Below, piece by piece: positions 62,923 through 64,000 of a DNA stretch of 64,000 nt. Where the stretch lies: contig QEOQ01000253.1 in assembly GCA_010279815.1 (NCBI GenBank), positions 305,360 to 369,359 on the forward strand, written 5' to 3'. Under the pieces are notes generated by a model that ran no database searches, was not told the origin of the DNA, and was given only the letters and a program-made list of their open reading frames with translations. A program made the translations under genes and the position numbers. Origin of the DNA: Brachionus plicatilis (Eukaryota; Rotifera; Eurotatoria; Ploima; Brachionidae). Numbering within the stretch: the first letter of the stretch is position 1; every line of letters begins with the position of its first letter.

Positions 62923-64000
62923 TTAAACAATTTCGACTTGATTCGAGTGAGAAAATTCAATTTTATGTAAATCGTTCATGATCGCTTCAATACTTTGCCT
63001 GCCTTTTACATCATAAACAATAGTCTTTTTTACAATGCTAATAAGTATTTCGTCTTTGGTTGTTGTAGCTGGTATGGTGAAGTTTGCATTTATCACTGCC
63101 AAAGCAAGACTGTCACCTTTTTCGAACACATAATCAAAAGGAGCCTTGTTGAACATCAATGCGTACATGACGCATCCAAGAGACCATATATCAGCCTTTT
63201 CATCTATTACAAAACCTTGTTTAGGCGAAAATAGTTCAGGTGCCCGATAAGACATGCTGCAATTTTCTGATGCCCAATCTTCTATTTCTTTACATTTTTT
63301 CGAGCTTTCTATTTCTATTATTTTTGATGTCATTGAACCGAAATCAGTCAAAATTGGTGTTTGAAGATCATCACTTAGCAATACGTTATGAGGTTTCAGA
63401 TCTCTGTGTGCCAAATTAGTTTCATGAATATATTTCAGTCCATTACAAATTCCTTCTATTATTTTTAATAATCTTTTTAATTGAATAAAAGTATTTGATT
63501 TTAGATTTAATTCAATTTCGTCTTGCAAATTGCCTTTCTTTAAAAAAATTAATAATTTTGTTATTTAAAATAAAATCTGGTTAAAAAAATTTTTACTCTA
63601 TAATATGGAAAAACAGATAATATTAAGTATCTTTGGCTCCTAGTTTCTTCGATTATTGCGTCATAAATGAGCTTCACTAAAATATGGTTATCAAAACTTT
63701 GAAAATTTATTAATATTTAGTATTACCAGTATTTTGATGGTTATTTAGTAATTTATAGTATTTATTTTCCATTGAATTTTTTTCGATATCATTTTTAGAT
63801 TCACATTTTATAGTTTTAAGAGCAAACAATCTTTTCGATTCCGAATCTTCTATTAGGTCTATAGTCCCAAAACCTCTATATGAATATAAATAACTTAAAA
63901 AATATTCACCTATTTATTTCAATTTTTACCCATCTGCAATTCGACTCAATATGAAAAATCTTTTGTTTTCAATAGTTACCGCATCTTTGGTACATCCACA
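62923..64000 (-). CDS. STK16: Serine/threonine kinase 16-like (NAK family), 5' end outside window
   Basis: Membrane-linked kinase of the NAK group (STK16, GAK, AAK1), acting at the Golgi in vertebrates. Exons in the window: 64000-63930 (partial), 63875-63727, 63676-63597 and 63537-62923, with introns of 54, 50 and 59 nt; 304 residues plus stop. Seen: TIENKRFFILSRIADGGFGTIDLIE (glycine loop); FALKTIK with the ATP-anchoring Lys; HRDLKPHN catalytic loop; DFGSM; the activation segment with the CSMSYRAPELF block; DEKADIWSLGCVMYALMF; and FEKGDSLALAV, all close to STK16. Only the first few N-terminal residues, which would carry the acylation site, are missing. The first residues present (CGCTKD) fit a palmitoylation region. 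Confidence 0.94.

Overview
The window is very AT-rich nuclear DNA from a small-bodied invertebrate animal. Genes are split by very short GT-AG introns, mostly 42-63 nt. Gene content is animal: a Cys-loop receptor subunit, SEC23, a DENND4-type protein, a purple acid phosphatase, eEF1B-delta/beta and STK16. The AT content, tiny introns and dense decayed transposons would suit a monogonont rotifer such as Brachionus. That assignment is inference; no diagnostic marker is present.

Layout. 1-2.0 kb: a 1.1-kb foldback element. 2.06-5.52 kb (-): a nicotinic-type receptor subunit. 5.5-12.6 kb: intergenic. 12.6-13.3 kb (+): a CTR copper transporter. 14-17.6 kb: a transposon graveyard of LINE and pogo/Tigger relics. 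17.9-18.7 kb (+): an unrecognised five-exon gene. 19.6-21.8 kb: two copies of a minisatellite-cored MITE flanking a MULE/SWIM relic; a 589-bp assembly gap interrupts the first copy. 22.1-23.2 kb (+): an unrecognised gene. 23.7-25.2 kb: nested DNA transposons. 25.4-26.3 kb (-): an unrecognised gene. 27.3-29.2 kb: a second SWIM relic and a LINE 3' end. 29.6-30.3 kb (-): a MICOS subunit of the APOO/APOOL family. 32.6-38.3 kb (-): SEC23, whose first intron carries a pogo-like element. 40.0-42.5 kb (+): a short DENND4-like protein. 43.6-44.5 kb (-): carbonyl reductase. 46.3-47.5 kb (+): acid phosphatase. 49.7-50.6 kb (-): a degenerate EF-hand protein. 54.0-54.8 kb (-): eEF1B-delta/beta. 57.8-59.4 kb (-): an unrecognised basic protein. 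60.6-64 kb (-): STK16, running off the right edge, with an exactly duplicated 298-bp tail fragment 2.2 kb downstream.

The genes are unrelated housekeeping and physiological genes and form no operon or pathway. Exon-intron structures were reconstructed by hand; in each spliced gene the exon phases sum to a multiple of three and most junctions restore family-conserved residues.

The most distinctive content is the mobile DNA. There is an AGTC-rich foldback family with YAGAGTTG ends and apparent 9-bp target duplications, probably MULE-driven. Several hairpin elements have minisatellite loops. There are also internally deleted pogo/Tigger derivatives (one keeping its CENP-B-type DNA-binding domain) and a 147-bp hAT MITE with a perfect 8-bp target duplication. 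I found no convincing new multi-gene system.
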